Assembly: GCA_046296435.1 (NCBI GenBank)
Contig: JBKBLI010000022.1
Location: 1 to 47,793, forward strand
DNA: 47,793 bases
Direction of reading: 5' to 3'
Origin: M3007 sp046296435
Lineage (GTDB): Bacteria; Bacteroidota; Bacteroidia; Chitinophagales; Saprospiraceae
This document shows positions 6,589 to 15,517 of this stretch, piece after piece (the stretch's first letter is position 1; each line of letters starts with the position of its first letter). Position numbers and translations under genes: made by a program. The notes below the pieces were generated by a model. The model searched no databases. It was not told the origin of the DNA and was given only the letters and a program-made list of their open reading frames with translations.

Positions 6589-8577
6589 ATGTACGACATA
6601 CTGCAACTCAACGATAAATTGTTGTCTGAACTCAAAGAAATCGCCCAATCGCTGGGCTTGAAAAACATTCACAAATACAACAAACAAGATCTGGTTTACA
6701 AAATATTAGACGAGCAGGCGCTCTCCGAAAAATCCAACAATCCGGAGGCTGTGCCTATGGTCGAAGAGCCTAATCCGCAAACCGGGCGCCGCTCAAGAAA
6801 AGTAGTAAATACGCCCTCAAGCCCTAAAACCGCTAAGGAGAAGGATGCGCCCAAACAGAAGGAGCAGGTCGCTCAGGCCAGCGGCGTTGCCGCAAAACTG
6901 CGCCCCAGACCTGCCGTCCCTCCTAAACAAGCGACCCCGTCTTCGGCTAAGCCCGCCGCAGCGCCGGCCAAACCTTCGGAACCAACAGACGGCGAAGCTA
7001 TATCTAAACCCACGGTGTCCGCGCAAACAACCGATGCGTCGCAGCCGGCTAAGGAAGAGGCCAATTCTAAATTGCGCGAACGCTTCGAGCGCAACCGAAA
7101 CCGCTTCAAGAAAAACCAGCCCCAACGCGATAATCGCCCTCAGGAAGCTCAACCAACACAGGAGCACCACGCGCCCGACAGCGAGCCGGCAAAGACGCCG
7201 GTTGTCGAGCCCGAAGTGACGGTCATCATAGACGAAGACGGCGAGGAGATCGTCATCCCAAAACCTATGCCCCGGCCGCAAAAACAACCCCAGTCCCGCC
7301 AGCCGGAGCCTGAGGTCATGCCTGCCGTNNNNNNNNNNNNNNNNNNNNNNNNNNNNNNNNNNNNNNNNNNNNNNNNNNNNNNNNNNNNNNNNNNNNNNNN
7401 NNNNNNNNNNNNNNNNNNNNNNNNNNNNCCCAACAAAGAGCGTTTCGACGTAGAACTTGACGGCATTGTCGAAGGGGTAGGCACCCTCGAAATGATGCCC
7501 GACGGCTATGGATTCCTGCGCTCCTCAGACTACAACTACCAGACCAGTCCGGATGACATCTACGTTTCGCCCTCACAAATCAAGCTTTTCGGCCTGCGCA
7601 CCGGCGATACCGTCGAAGGCCCGATCCGCCCTCCAAAAGAGGGCGAAAAATACTTTGCGCTGCTCAAAGTAACCCGTATCAACGGCCTCGACCCCAGAGA
7701 CGTGCGCGACCGCGTGCCATTCGATTATCTTACGCCGCTGTTCCCAACCCAGAAATTCAATCTGCTGACCAGTTCTACCGGCCGCGACTTCGGCAATCGG
7801 GTGATAGACCTGTTCACGCCCATCGGCAAAGGACAACGGGGCCTTATCGTAGCCCAACCCAAAACCGGCAAAACATTCCTGCTCAAGGACATTGCCAACG
7901 CCATCACACGCAATCACCCGGAATGCTACGTGATCATCCTGTTGATAGACGAGCGTCCCGAAGAGGTGACTGATATGAAGCGCAGCGTGCGCGCCGAGGT
8001 CGTATCATCTACCTTCGACGAGCCTGCCGAAAACCACGTACGCCTCGCCAATATCATCCTCGAAAAAGCCAAGCGCATGGTGGAGTGCGGTCATGACGTG
8101 GTGATCCTGCTCGACTCTATCACGCGCATGGCCCGCGCTTACAACACGGTGGCCCCTGCATCGGGTAAGGTGCTCTCAGGTGGCGTAGAAGCTACAGCGC
8201 TGCAAAAACCCAAAAAATTCTTCGGCGCGGCAAGGGCCATCGAACATGGCGGCTCGCTGACCATACTCGCTACGGCGCTTACAGATACCGGCTCCAAAAT
8301 GGACCAGGTGATCTTCGAAGAGTTTAAAGGCACCGGCAATATGGAATTGCAGCTCGACCGCAACCTGGCCAACCGCCGCCTGTACCCATCTATCGACCTC
8401 ACCAAATCAAGCACCCGCCGCGAAGAACTGCTCATGGAAAAAGACATGCTCCAGCGCATGTTTATCCTGCGCAATCACTTGGCGGATATGCGTCCGGAGG
8501 AAGCCATGGAGTTTATCAAAAAGCACATGAGCAACACCAGTTCTAACGAGGAATTCCTGATCGGCATGAACCGTTAA
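6589..8577 (+). CDS. rho: Transcription termination factor Rho, with a long disordered insert and an N gap
   Basis: 662 codons including 34 unknown. Residues 1-45 are the Rho_N helical domain (LLSELKEIAQSLGLKNIHKYNKQDLVYKI). Residues about 48-245 are low-complexity and rich in Pro, Ala, Lys, Gln and Glu, the variable insert common in Bacteroidota and Actinobacteria Rho. The cold-shock RNA-binding domain follows the gap (GTLEMMPDGYGFLRSSDYNY). The hexameric RecA-like ATPase has a Walker A variant AQPKTGKT, LIDERPEEVTDM, Walker B VVILLDSITRMARAYN and the R-loop/arginine-finger region GAARAIEHGGSLT. The core therefore looks active. It terminates transcription at rut sites by translocating on RNA. 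The N-run at 7329-7428 sits exactly at the end of the insert. Confidence 0.97.
   Translation: MYDILQLNDKLLSELKEIAQSLGLKNIHKYNKQDLVYKILDEQALSEKSNNPEAVPMVEEPNPQTGRRSRKVVNTPSSPKTAKEKDAPKQKEQVAQASGVAAKLRPRPAVPPKQATPSSAKPAAAPAKPSEPTDGEAISKPTVSAQTTDASQPAKEEANSKLRERFERNRNRFKKNQPQRDNRPQEAQPTQEHHAPDSEPAKTPVVEPEVTVIIDEDGEEIVIPKPMPRPQKQPQSRQPEPEVMPAXXXXXXXXXXXXXXXXXXXXXXXXXXXXXXXXXXPNKERFDVELDGIVEGVGTLEMMPDGYGFLRSSDYNYQTSPDDIYVSPSQIKLFGLRTGDTVEGPIRPPKEGEKYFALLKVTRINGLDPRDVRDRVPFDYLTPLFPTQKFNLLTSSTGRDFGNRVIDLFTPIGKGQRGLIVAQPKTGKTFLLKDIANAITRNHPECYVIILLIDERPEEVTDMKRSVRAEVVSSTFDEPAENHVRLANIILEKAKRMVECGHDVVILLDSITRMARAYNTVAPASGKVLSGGVEATALQKPKKFFGAARAIEHGGSLTILATALTDTGSKMDQVIFEEFKGTGNMELQLDRNLANRRLYPSIDLTKSSTRREELLMEKDMLQRMFILRNHLADMRPEEAMEFIKKHMSNTSSNEEFLIGMNR
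7329..7428. other. Run of 100 N inside rho
   Basis: One hundred undetermined bases between the disordered insert of Rho and its cold-shock domain. The reading frame is kept across the run (GT plus 100 N gives 34 codons). The missing content cannot be judged because this part of Rho is variable. Confidence 0.99.
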
Positions 8578-8593
8578 GCGGGTCCATTTGTCG

Positions 8594-8640
8594 CCCCTGC
8601 GCTCGCGCCCTTTTTCCCCAAAAAAACAAAGGGCGCCGGC
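8594..8640. repeat. Dispersed intergenic T-run/A-run repeat, copy 1
   Basis: Begins CCCCTGCGC, then CGCCCTTTTTCCCC followed by an A-run and AAAGGGCG. The arms CGCCCTTT/AAAGGGCG can form an 8-bp hairpin, which may serve as the rho transcript terminator. It resembles the copies at 8673-8750 and 18223-18284. Confidence 0.5.
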
Positions 8641-8672
8641 GAACCGAGCGCGTACATATCACGCAACATCCC

Positions 8673-8750
8673 CCCCTGTGCCCATGCCCTTTTTTCCCAA
8701 AGAACAAAAGGCGCGGGCAGCCGGGCATTGGCATGCAGCGCGACGGGTCG
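8673..8750. repeat. Dispersed intergenic T-run/A-run repeat, copy 2
   Basis: Begins CCCCTGTGCCCATGCCC, a T-run, an A-rich stretch, then GCGCGGGCAGCCGGGCATTGG and ATGCAGCGC. The blocks TGCCCTTTTTTC, GCGCGGGC..CCGG and ATGCAGCGC recur in the same order at 18229-18273. A third, more diverged unit follows at about 8755-8800. Confidence 0.5.
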
Positions 8751-8810
8751 GATGCGCCCCCGTCCTTTTTCACAAAAAAAATCGGGCTCCACAGCGTGTG
8801 CGGCGGCGAT

Positions 8811-9557
8811 TCACGTAGTCAACCCGCCGTCAACGCTCAAGATGGCGCCGTTGATGAATGCCGCTTCGTCCGATGCAAGAAAGGCATAGGCCGCGGCAAC
8901 CTCTTCTGGGCGACCAAGTCGCGGTATGGGGGTTTGGGCGCGCAGTTTTGCAAGATTTTCTTCGGGGATGGTATCCATCATCTCGGTGTGTATGAATCCG
9001 GGGGCGACGGCATTGGCTGTAACGCCCTTGCGCCCGAATTCGCGCGCCCACACTTTGGTCATTCCGATGACGCCCGCTTTGGTCGCCACGTAATTGGTCT
9101 GTCCGAAGTTGCCGTACAACCCCACGACCGAGGCGGCCGTGATGACGCGCCCCCATCCCTGGGCTTCCATGTGCGGATAGAGGGCTTTTGTGCAGTAAAA
9201 AACGCCGCTTAAGTTGATGTCGATGACCTGCCGCCACTGCTCGGGCGTCATTTTCTTCAGGCTTGCGTCGCGGGTGATACCGGCATTATTGATCAGGATG
9301 TGCACGGCGCCAAAATCGCGCAGCGTGTCGGCTACGGCGGCCTCAACGGACGAAAGATCTGCCGTGTTGACGGCGTAAAAGCGGAGGCGGTCTTCGCCGT
9401 ATTGCGACCAGGCCTGGCGCAGCGCTTCGCTGCGCTTTTGGTCTATATCCCAGATAGCGACGCGGGCGCCCTCCTCAAGGAAGCGCGCCGCAACCGCTTT
9501 ACCGATACCGCTGGATCCTCCGGTTACCACGGCGGTTTTTCCATTAAATCTTTGCAT
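8811..9557 (-). CDS. FabG-like short-chain dehydrogenase (3-oxoacyl-ACP/acetoacetyl-CoA reductase type)
   Basis: 248 residues, the classical SDR length. The NAD(P)-binding motif TGGSSGIG is at 12-19, the NNAG motif at about 89-92, and the catalytic Ser-Tyr-Lys triad in ASVVGLYGNFGQTNYVATKAG (about 138-158). VAPGFIHTEMM and the C-terminal INGAILSVDGG match FabG/PhaB reductases. It should reduce a 3-oxoacyl thioester with NADPH in the cytosol. Whether the carrier is ACP (fatty acid synthesis) or CoA cannot be decided. It is not in a fab cluster; it is convergent with rho and appears to be a single gene. Confidence 0.88.
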   Translation of the reverse strand: MQRFNGKTAVVTGGSSGIGKAVAARFLEEGARVAIWDIDQKRSEALRQAWSQYGEDRLRFYAVNTADLSSVEAAVADTLRDFGAVHILINNAGITRDASLKKMTPEQWRQVIDINLSGVFYCTKALYPHMEAQGWGRVITAASVVGLYGNFGQTNYVATKAGVIGMTKVWAREFGRKGVTANAVAPGFIHTEMMDTIPEENLAKLRAQTPIPRLGRPEEVAAAYAFLASDEAAFINGAILSVDGGLTT

Positions 9558-9956
9558 GTGTCTTTATTTTGTTGATGTTAAATAACTCACGCGCTTGTCG
9601 CAGCGACATCTCAGCCATGCCAACAGCAATCTTTTGCTCGGGCGCACCACGTCGGCTTTGACAATTGGCGATGCGGATTAACGCGCACAAAGTCGGGTCT
9701 ATTTGCAGCATTTTTCATTATTTAGGTCCATGGGCGCGAGAAACGTCGCGTTTTTTTAGGTTTTTACAAATTTTTGATTATCAATTTTTTACAAAAAAAA
9801 ATCTCTCTTTTTCTCGTTTTAGTCACCCCCGACAAAACTTCTGCTGCTGTTTGGCGGATGTGCAATTCGTCATTTCTTTGGGTGCTTTTTTCAAAAGAAA
9901 TGCCCTTTAATCTTGCGATAAGCAGATTATTATTGCCAAAAAGATAAACCAAGCTT
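9558..9956. other. Divergent intergenic region, no gene supported
   Basis: 399 bp between the FabG-like gene (minus) and the symporter gene (plus). The symporter-proximal half is AT-rich with long T and A runs. TAATCTTG at about 9909-9916, one mismatch from TANNTTTG, may be the symporter promoter. A short CGCGA/TCGCG stem followed by seven T lies at 9735-9757 but serves no upstream plus-strand gene. Confidence 0.4.
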
Positions 9957-11453
9957 ATGCGTGGACAGGGTGACTGGTTTTGGGCTACGGCCTTTTTATT
10001 GGCGGGATATGCTGCGGTACTGCTGTTTTTCGTGATCCGCGGCGCGCTGCGGACCCGCTCGCTGAGCGATTATGCTTTGGGTAGCGGCGGCGGATTTTCG
10101 CCGCTGGTTGTTGGACTATCCTTGGCGGCAGCCACCACCAGCGCGGCTACGTTCATCATCAATCCCGGGTTTGTAGCCCTTTACGGCTGGAGCGCTTTTT
10201 TGGCCATGTCGATTGCGTTGCCGCTGGGTCTGGTGTTGTCGCTGGTCGTTCTGACGCATCGGTTTCGGCGTTTTGGCTCGTCGGTCAAGGCGCTCACCTT
10301 GTCGCAATGGGTGGGAAAGCGTTACGAAAGTCCGTTTTTTTCGCAATGGATTGCCTTTTTGTCTTTATTGCTACTGACTTTTATCGTATTGATTTGTGTA
10401 GGGATGACCAAAGTCATCGCACAGGCCTTGGGCGTGGGCGAGTTGGGCGTTTTGCTGGGCCTGGTAGTTTTTGTATTTGGATATATGATGTTTGGCGGGG
10501 CCAATTCGCTGGTATATACCAACATGATTCAGGCGCTGCTGATGTTGGTGGTAGCGGCGACTATGCTCTATTCAGGTCGCGGGTACTTCAGCGAGGGGAT
10601 TTCGGGTTTTTGGGCCAGACTATCGGCTATCGACCCCTTGCTGACGGAGCCGGTCAATCCGCGCAGCGCTTTATTTAGAGACTGGTTTGAGGTGTTTTTT
10701 TGCAATTTCGTCGTGGGCATAGCGATCGTATGCCAGCCGCACATCGTCACCCGTTCGCTGTTGTTGCGCAATGAGCGCGACGTCAACCGCTACTTGGCCA
10801 TAGCCATTGGCGCGCAGGCCTTATTTTTTGCGGTGCTGTTTACGGGATTCTATGTGAGGCTGCGCTTTCCTGATCTGACGCTGGATGGCGTTGCGCTCAA
10901 AATGGACGGAATCATACCAACTTACGTGGTGGATGCTTTTCCGATGGCTCTGGGCCTATTGGTGATCATGGGCCTGCTTTCGGCAGGTCTTTCGACGCTG
11001 GAGGGGTTGATACAATCTCTTTCAACTACATTCACTAACGATCTGATTGCTCCGCTGCTGGGCTGGAGCGAGGGCGAGGGACGTCGGATGAAGCGTTTGC
11101 ACCGGGCAGTGGTTGCCGTGCTGGCGGCGGCGACTGTGGTGTGGAGCCGCGACCAGTTGCTCTATCCCAATCTGAGCGTCGGCATTTTGGCTCAGAATGG
11201 CGTTTACGCCTTTTTCTCTGCGGCATTTGTGCCTGTGCTGCTGGGCATACTGATGAAAGACCCGCCGCACAGGGCGGCTTTTGCAGCTTCGGCGGTAGCC
11301 GTTGTGACGCACTTTTCGGTTTATTACGGCGCTTTGACGCCTTACACGCAGGGGGCGGTGCGCAATCCGGCGGTAGCGGCGGCCATCGCTGTCATCGCCG
11401 CATCGCTGACAGGTTTGTTTTTTTATTTTTTTCAAAAAAAAGCAAAAGTATGA
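9957..11453 (+). CDS. Sodium:solute symporter (SSS family) permease
   Basis: 498 residues with about 13 predicted transmembrane segments, the normal topology and length of SSS (PutP/PanF/SGLT) transporters. Family signs are YALGSGGGFSPLVVGLSLAAATTSAATFIINPG near residues 40-72 (helix 1 sodium/substrate region), FGGANSLVYTNMIQALLM (about 180-197), and GLLSAGLSTLEGLIQSLST (about 345-363), where conserved sodium-site Ser/Thr occur. It couples Na+ influx to uptake of an organic solute; the substrate is not determinable. Its stop overlaps the start of the next gene (ATGA at 11450-11453), so the two proteins are translationally coupled. This hints that the hydrolase acts on the transported compound or a precursor. 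Confidence 0.9.
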   Translation: MRGQGDWFWATAFLLAGYAAVLLFFVIRGALRTRSLSDYALGSGGGFSPLVVGLSLAAATTSAATFIINPGFVALYGWSAFLAMSIALPLGLVLSLVVLTHRFRRFGSSVKALTLSQWVGKRYESPFFSQWIAFLSLLLLTFIVLICVGMTKVIAQALGVGELGVLLGLVVFVFGYMMFGGANSLVYTNMIQALLMLVVAATMLYSGRGYFSEGISGFWARLSAIDPLLTEPVNPRSALFRDWFEVFFCNFVVGIAIVCQPHIVTRSLLLRNERDVNRYLAIAIGAQALFFAVLFTGFYVRLRFPDLTLDGVALKMDGIIPTYVVDAFPMALGLLVIMGLLSAGLSTLEGLIQSLSTTFTNDLIAPLLGWSEGEGRRMKRLHRAVVAVLAAATVVWSRDQLLYPNLSVGILAQNGVYAFFSAAFVPVLLGILMKDPPHRAAFAASAVAVVTHFSVYYGALTPYTQGAVRNPAVAAAIAVIAASLTGLFFYFFQKKAKV

Positions 11454-12370
11454 GATGCCTTTTGACGAGTTTATTTTGCTTCATTCTCATATCCGGCTAC
11501 GGCCAACAAGTTGCGAATGATATGTCTGTTCGCTATGTAAAAATCGCCTCCGGGCTTCGCATCGCTTATCATGAAATGGGCGAGGGCACGCATTCGCTCA
11601 TATTCATACACGGCTTGGGCAGCAACCGCAAGGCCTGGGACAAGAATATATCGGCGCTGAGCGCCTCAAATCGCTGTATCGCGCTGGATCTGCCGGGCTA
11701 CGGGCTTTCGGACGGGGGCGACCACGCCTACGACATGGCGTTCTTTGCAGGGGTGTTGCGCGAGTTTGCGGAGGCGATTGAGGCGCGCAATCCTATCTTG
11801 GTCGGACATTCGATGGGCGGCCAGATCGCCCTGTACGCCGCGCAGCAGTACCCGGGATTTGCGTCGGGCCTGGCGCTGTTGGCGCCTGCGGGCTTTGAGA
11901 CCTTTACGCCTGAGGAGCAAGCGTGGTTTCAGATGGTCTATACGCCGCAGGTATTGCGCAATACGCCGCCGGATCAGATTCGGCGCAATTTTGAGATCAA
12001 TTTTTTTAGGTTTCCCGAAGATGCGGAGTTTATGATTGCCGAACGCATGGCCCTTCGGGAGCGCCCGGAGGCGTATGCCGCTTATTGCGATATGATACCG
12101 CGTTGCGTGATGGGCATGTTACGCCAGCCGGTGTTCGAGCGGCTGCCTGAAATCAAGATACCGGCTCTGGTCGTCTATGGAGAGCGCGATTACCTGATCC
12201 CTAACAGGCTGCTACATCAGACCTTGAGCACGGCCGAGGTAGCCCAAAAAGGCGCGGGGAGGCTGCCGCTGGCGACGCTGAGGCTCCTTCCCAGTTGCGG
12301 CCACTTCTTACAGTGGGAATGCGCGGAGGCGATCAATGATGCGGTCGCGGACTTTTTGCAACGAAATTAA
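11450..12370 (+). CDS. Exported alpha/beta hydrolase
   Basis: 306 residues. An N-terminal signal peptide (MRCLLTSLFCFILISGYGQQ) implies export to the periplasm or envelope. The oxyanion motif HGLGS is at 54-58, the nucleophile elbow GHSMGG at 119-124 with Ser121, an acid candidate Asp in VYGERDYLIP and the catalytic His in LPSCGHFLQWE, so the triad is complete. The overall pattern resembles esterases and C-C hydrolases of the alpha/beta hydrolase 1 (Abhydrolase_1) group. The substrate is unknown. The start is ATG at 11450, overlapping the symporter stop codon by 4 nt; the long frame upstream of it is an out-of-frame reading of the symporter gene. Confidence 0.87.
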   Translation: MRCLLTSLFCFILISGYGQQVANDMSVRYVKIASGLRIAYHEMGEGTHSLIFIHGLGSNRKAWDKNISALSASNRCIALDLPGYGLSDGGDHAYDMAFFAGVLREFAEAIEARNPILVGHSMGGQIALYAAQQYPGFASGLALLAPAGFETFTPEEQAWFQMVYTPQVLRNTPPDQIRRNFEINFFRFPEDAEFMIAERMALRERPEAYAAYCDMIPRCVMGMLRQPVFERLPEIKIPALVVYGERDYLIPNRLLHQTLSTAEVAQKGAGRLPLATLRLLPSCGHFLQWECAEAINDAVADFLQRN

Positions 12371-12448
12371 TCGCCTTGGGCTACGCGGGAGTTTGGCCCA
12401 AGGCTCATCATCACACCATTTCTGTATATTTAAACTTGTTTCAAACGT

Positions 12449-15085
12449 ATGAAAAAGATGTTGACTTTTTGGCTGGCGCTGGCCCTTGCATGCGCAGCTT
12501 CGGCCCAACGCGGCCAACTTACCGGCACGGTGAGCGACGCGACGAGCGGCGAGCCTTTGGTACGCGCCGCCGTTTTTCAGGATGGGACGTCCAACGGCGC
12601 CTTTTGCAACAGCGCGGGCGAATACACGCTCAGCCTGCCAGTTGGGTCTCACAAAGTAACCTTCTCGCAATTGGGATTCCAGAGCGTATCCATGATGGTG
12701 GAAATTGGCGAAGGCCGTACGACGCGCATGGACGTAGCGCTCGAGCCAACTTCGCTACAAGGCGCCGAGGTGGTGGTATCAGCTTCGCGCAGGGCCGAAA
12801 AGGTAACCAACGCCCCCGCCACAATCTCGATTGTCAATGCAAAAGCAATCAGCCAACTGCCGTCGTTCAACGTAGCAGAACTGCTGGGTCGCCAACGCGG
12901 TCTGGACTATGTGCGCTCCGGCGTGCTGGGTATTGGGGTCAATGCGCGCGGCTTCAATAGCGCGTTCAACCCCAAAAACCTACAGATCAACGACAACCGT
13001 TTCTCGTCGTTGATCGCTACCGGCCTGCCGCTGGGCGCCCTGAGCACTACGGTCAAAGAGGATATTGAACGCATCGAGGTGATTCTGGGCCCCTCCTCGG
13101 CTTTGTACGGTCCCAACGCCCACAACGGCCTGATCAACACCATCACCAAAGATCCGCGCGTGTATCAGGGCACTACCGTAGCCCTGGGCGCCGGCAACCA
13201 AAACGTCCTGAGCGGGCGTATCCGCCATGCCCAAAAACTCAACGATAAGTTCGCTTACAAAATCTCCGGCGAATATACCCAAGGCACAGAGTTTGAATAT
13301 ACCGACACCGTCTATTTCGTGGCGAACAACATCGAACTCGCCAAATACCCCGAATACTTGCTCAACCGCAACTTCGACCACTGGGCCGGCGAGGCGCAGG
13401 TCTATTACAGCGTGAACGACAAGTCGGACCTGATCGTCGGCTACGGCGCTTCCAACAGCAACAACATCGGCAATACCAATGCCGGACGCAACCAGATCCG
13501 CGATTGGCGCGTGAGCTGGGCGCAAGTGCGCTACGTATCGCCGCGCTTCTTTGCCAACGTCTATAACACCTGGAGCAGTACCGACTCCACCTATGCGATG
13601 AACCGCCGCACGCTCAATTACCACTCTTTCAAAAATGCCCGCAACAGCGAAGGCAACCCGCTCTTCACCGAACAACAGGCGCGCGACAAATCGCTCAGTT
13701 CATTCTGGTTGAGCAACCCGCTTTTCCCGGGAGGCGGAATAGAACTGGCGCGCGGGGCTTTGTTTCAGGACAAATCGCAACGCCTCAACGCCGAAGTACA
13801 ATACAACAATTCGCTGGGTAACCTATTCGATTATATCGCAGGAGTACAGTACCAGCGCGACGCAGCCAACAGTAACAACACCTATCTGCTGGACAAAAAC
13901 GGCGTCATCGTTATCAACCAGTACGGCCTGTACGCGCAGTTGGAACGCCGTTTTGGCGACCTGCGCGTAGTAGCCGCCGCCCGCGCCGACAACCACGATC
14001 TGTACGGCTTCAACTTCATCCCCAAAGCCGGCCTGGTATATAATATCGGCGACAACGGCGCAGCCCGCCTGACTTACGGCAAGGGAATTGCCGCGCCAAC
14101 TATCCTCAACCTTTCGGCCAACATCTTCGGCGGTCTGCTGCTCGGCAACGGCGAGGGCTTCACGATCAAAGAAGTGGATATCCAGACCAACATGGTGGTC
14201 AACGAATATCAGGTAAAACCCTTGGCCGTCGAAAAAATCCAGACCATCGAAACCGGTTACAAGGGCCTGATCGGCAAAAAACTGTTTGTCGATGCCAATG
14301 CTTATTACAACTTCAGCCAGGACTTCCTCAGCCCGGCCATCAATGTGGCGCCCGACCGCGAGTTCTTCGATCACGACAACAATCCGGCGACGCCGCCGAT
14401 AGCGCGCATCGCCGCCTATGCTACCCGCCGAGGCAATCAGCCCATCTCCGAATTGACTACCACCACGCCCATCACGGCCAACGACCCGAACGCCGAACAG
14501 GGCGCCCGCACCGCTCTGTCGTACGTCAATTTTGGTCGGGTGCAGACTTATGGATTCGACGCTTCGGTGTCCTATGCCTTCACGCGGCAAATCAGCGGCC
14601 TGATCAATTACTCTTATTTTGGCTATAACTTAGACCAGGACGACCTGGCCAACGACGGCAACAAAGACGGACGGGTGGACGTCAATGACCTGCCCATCAA
14701 TACGCCCGCTAATAAGCTGGGCGTAGGCCTCAACTACACGGGCAGTCGCCTCTTCGGAGGGCTTTTCGGACGTTGGGTACAGGCTTATGATTTCTTCAGC
14801 GGCATCAACGTAGCGGCCGCTACTAACGAAAGCCTTATCTACGCCGGAAGCCCGGTCATCGAGGGCCGCCGCGTCGGCACTTCTTTCAACTACGGCCCCT
14901 TGGGCGGCTTCTTCAACTTAGACGTTTCGCTGGGATACAAATTCGGCAAATACCTGACCCTATCCGGCCAAGTGGTCAATGTGCTGAACGCCGAGGTACG
15001 CGAATTCATCGGCTCGCCGGCCATCGCCCCGTTGTATTCGGTAGAGGTCAAAGTCGATTTGCCTGCCTTTGCGACAAAGAGGTAA
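12449..15085 (+). CDS. TonB-dependent outer-membrane receptor (CirA/SusC-like)
   Basis: 878 residues. A signal peptide ends near ASAQ (residue 20). Residues about 21-108 are a carboxypeptidase-regulatory-like beta-sandwich (GQLTGTVSDATSGEPLVRAAV), the Bacteroidota-type N-terminal extension. The plug domain follows (about 115-235; ATISIVNAKAISQLPSFNVAELL and IEVILGPSSALYGPNAHNGLINTITK). The remainder forms the 22-strand barrel with alternating aromatic strands to the C-terminus. A Ca-binding-like loop NDGNKDGRVDVND occurs near 740. It should import a large ligand with energy from the TonB-ExbBD complex encoded at 23.4-26.7 kb. No SusD partner is adjacent, so it is better called a CirA-type receptor; the ligand is unknown. 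Confidence 0.93.
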   Translation: MKKMLTFWLALALACAASAQRGQLTGTVSDATSGEPLVRAAVFQDGTSNGAFCNSAGEYTLSLPVGSHKVTFSQLGFQSVSMMVEIGEGRTTRMDVALEPTSLQGAEVVVSASRRAEKVTNAPATISIVNAKAISQLPSFNVAELLGRQRGLDYVRSGVLGIGVNARGFNSAFNPKNLQINDNRFSSLIATGLPLGALSTTVKEDIERIEVILGPSSALYGPNAHNGLINTITKDPRVYQGTTVALGAGNQNVLSGRIRHAQKLNDKFAYKISGEYTQGTEFEYTDTVYFVANNIELAKYPEYLLNRNFDHWAGEAQVYYSVNDKSDLIVGYGASNSNNIGNTNAGRNQIRDWRVSWAQVRYVSPRFFANVYNTWSSTDSTYAMNRRTLNYHSFKNARNSEGNPLFTEQQARDKSLSSFWLSNPLFPGGGIELARGALFQDKSQRLNAEVQYNNSLGNLFDYIAGVQYQRDAANSNNTYLLDKNGVIVINQYGLYAQLERRFGDLRVVAAARADNHDLYGFNFIPKAGLVYNIGDNGAARLTYGKGIAAPTILNLSANIFGGLLLGNGEGFTIKEVDIQTNMVVNEYQVKPLAVEKIQTIETGYKGLIGKKLFVDANAYYNFSQDFLSPAINVAPDREFFDHDNNPATPPIARIAAYATRRGNQPISELTTTTPITANDPNAEQGARTALSYVNFGRVQTYGFDASVSYAFTRQISGLINYSYFGYNLDQDDLANDGNKDGRVDVNDLPINTPANKLGVGLNYTGSRLFGGLFGRWVQAYDFFSGINVAAATNESLIYAGSPVIEGRRVGTSFNYGPLGGFFNLDVSLGYKFGKYLTLSGQVVNVLNAEVREFIGSPAIAPLYSVEVKVDLPAFATKR

Positions 15086-15517
15086 TCCGGCGCGTGTCCA
15101 CACGCCGTAAGGGATCTGCGCCGTTGTGTTGCCCCGCTCAGGAGGCGCGACTCAGCGGCGCCAGCCGCAACTGCGACAAGCCAAACTCAACAATAATGGA
15201 CAACATGCCATTTGGGTTAGTGATTTGATGAATGAAGAAATAGGGCGGCCCGTATGCCGGAGTCGCCTTATTTCTTTTTGAAAAACCGCAGGCGTGACGC
15301 CCCCTGAATACCCAAAATTAAAACGATATATCTGCTCAACCCCGACCAAACCTAAGCGCCGCGCCAATGTTGTAACGACTGGTCCGCATCGCCCACTCCC
15401 TGCTCACCGGCTCATCTTTATTTTAAAAAAAAGCCGCAAGCAAGCTACCAGCAGATTTTTTTCTAACAAAAAACGATAACTGGCCGACCGCCGTCGCCAA
15501 ATTACGCTTGAGCAAAC
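15086..15517. other. Intergenic region between TonB-dependent receptor and KAS III-like gene
   Basis: 432 bp with no supported gene. It holds a small GC inverted repeat at about 15088-15107, a strong terminator at 15237-15279, and an AT-rich stretch with T- and A-runs from 15415 to 15478 upstream of the KAS III-like gene. No exact TANNTTTG box was found. Confidence 0.4.
15237..15279 (+). terminator. Intrinsic terminator downstream of the TonB-dependent receptor
   Basis: A 13-bp stem with two G-T pairs (GAAATAGGGCGGC at 15237-15249 with GTCGCCTTATTTC at 15262-15274) and a 12-nt loop, followed by TTTTTG. It lies about 150 nt after the receptor stop codon. Confidence 0.75.

Noticed and set aside
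9735..9757. CGCGA/TCGCG hairpin followed by seven T on the plus strand
   Set aside because: The stem is only 5 bp and no plus-strand gene ends upstream of it; both flanking genes diverge from this region.
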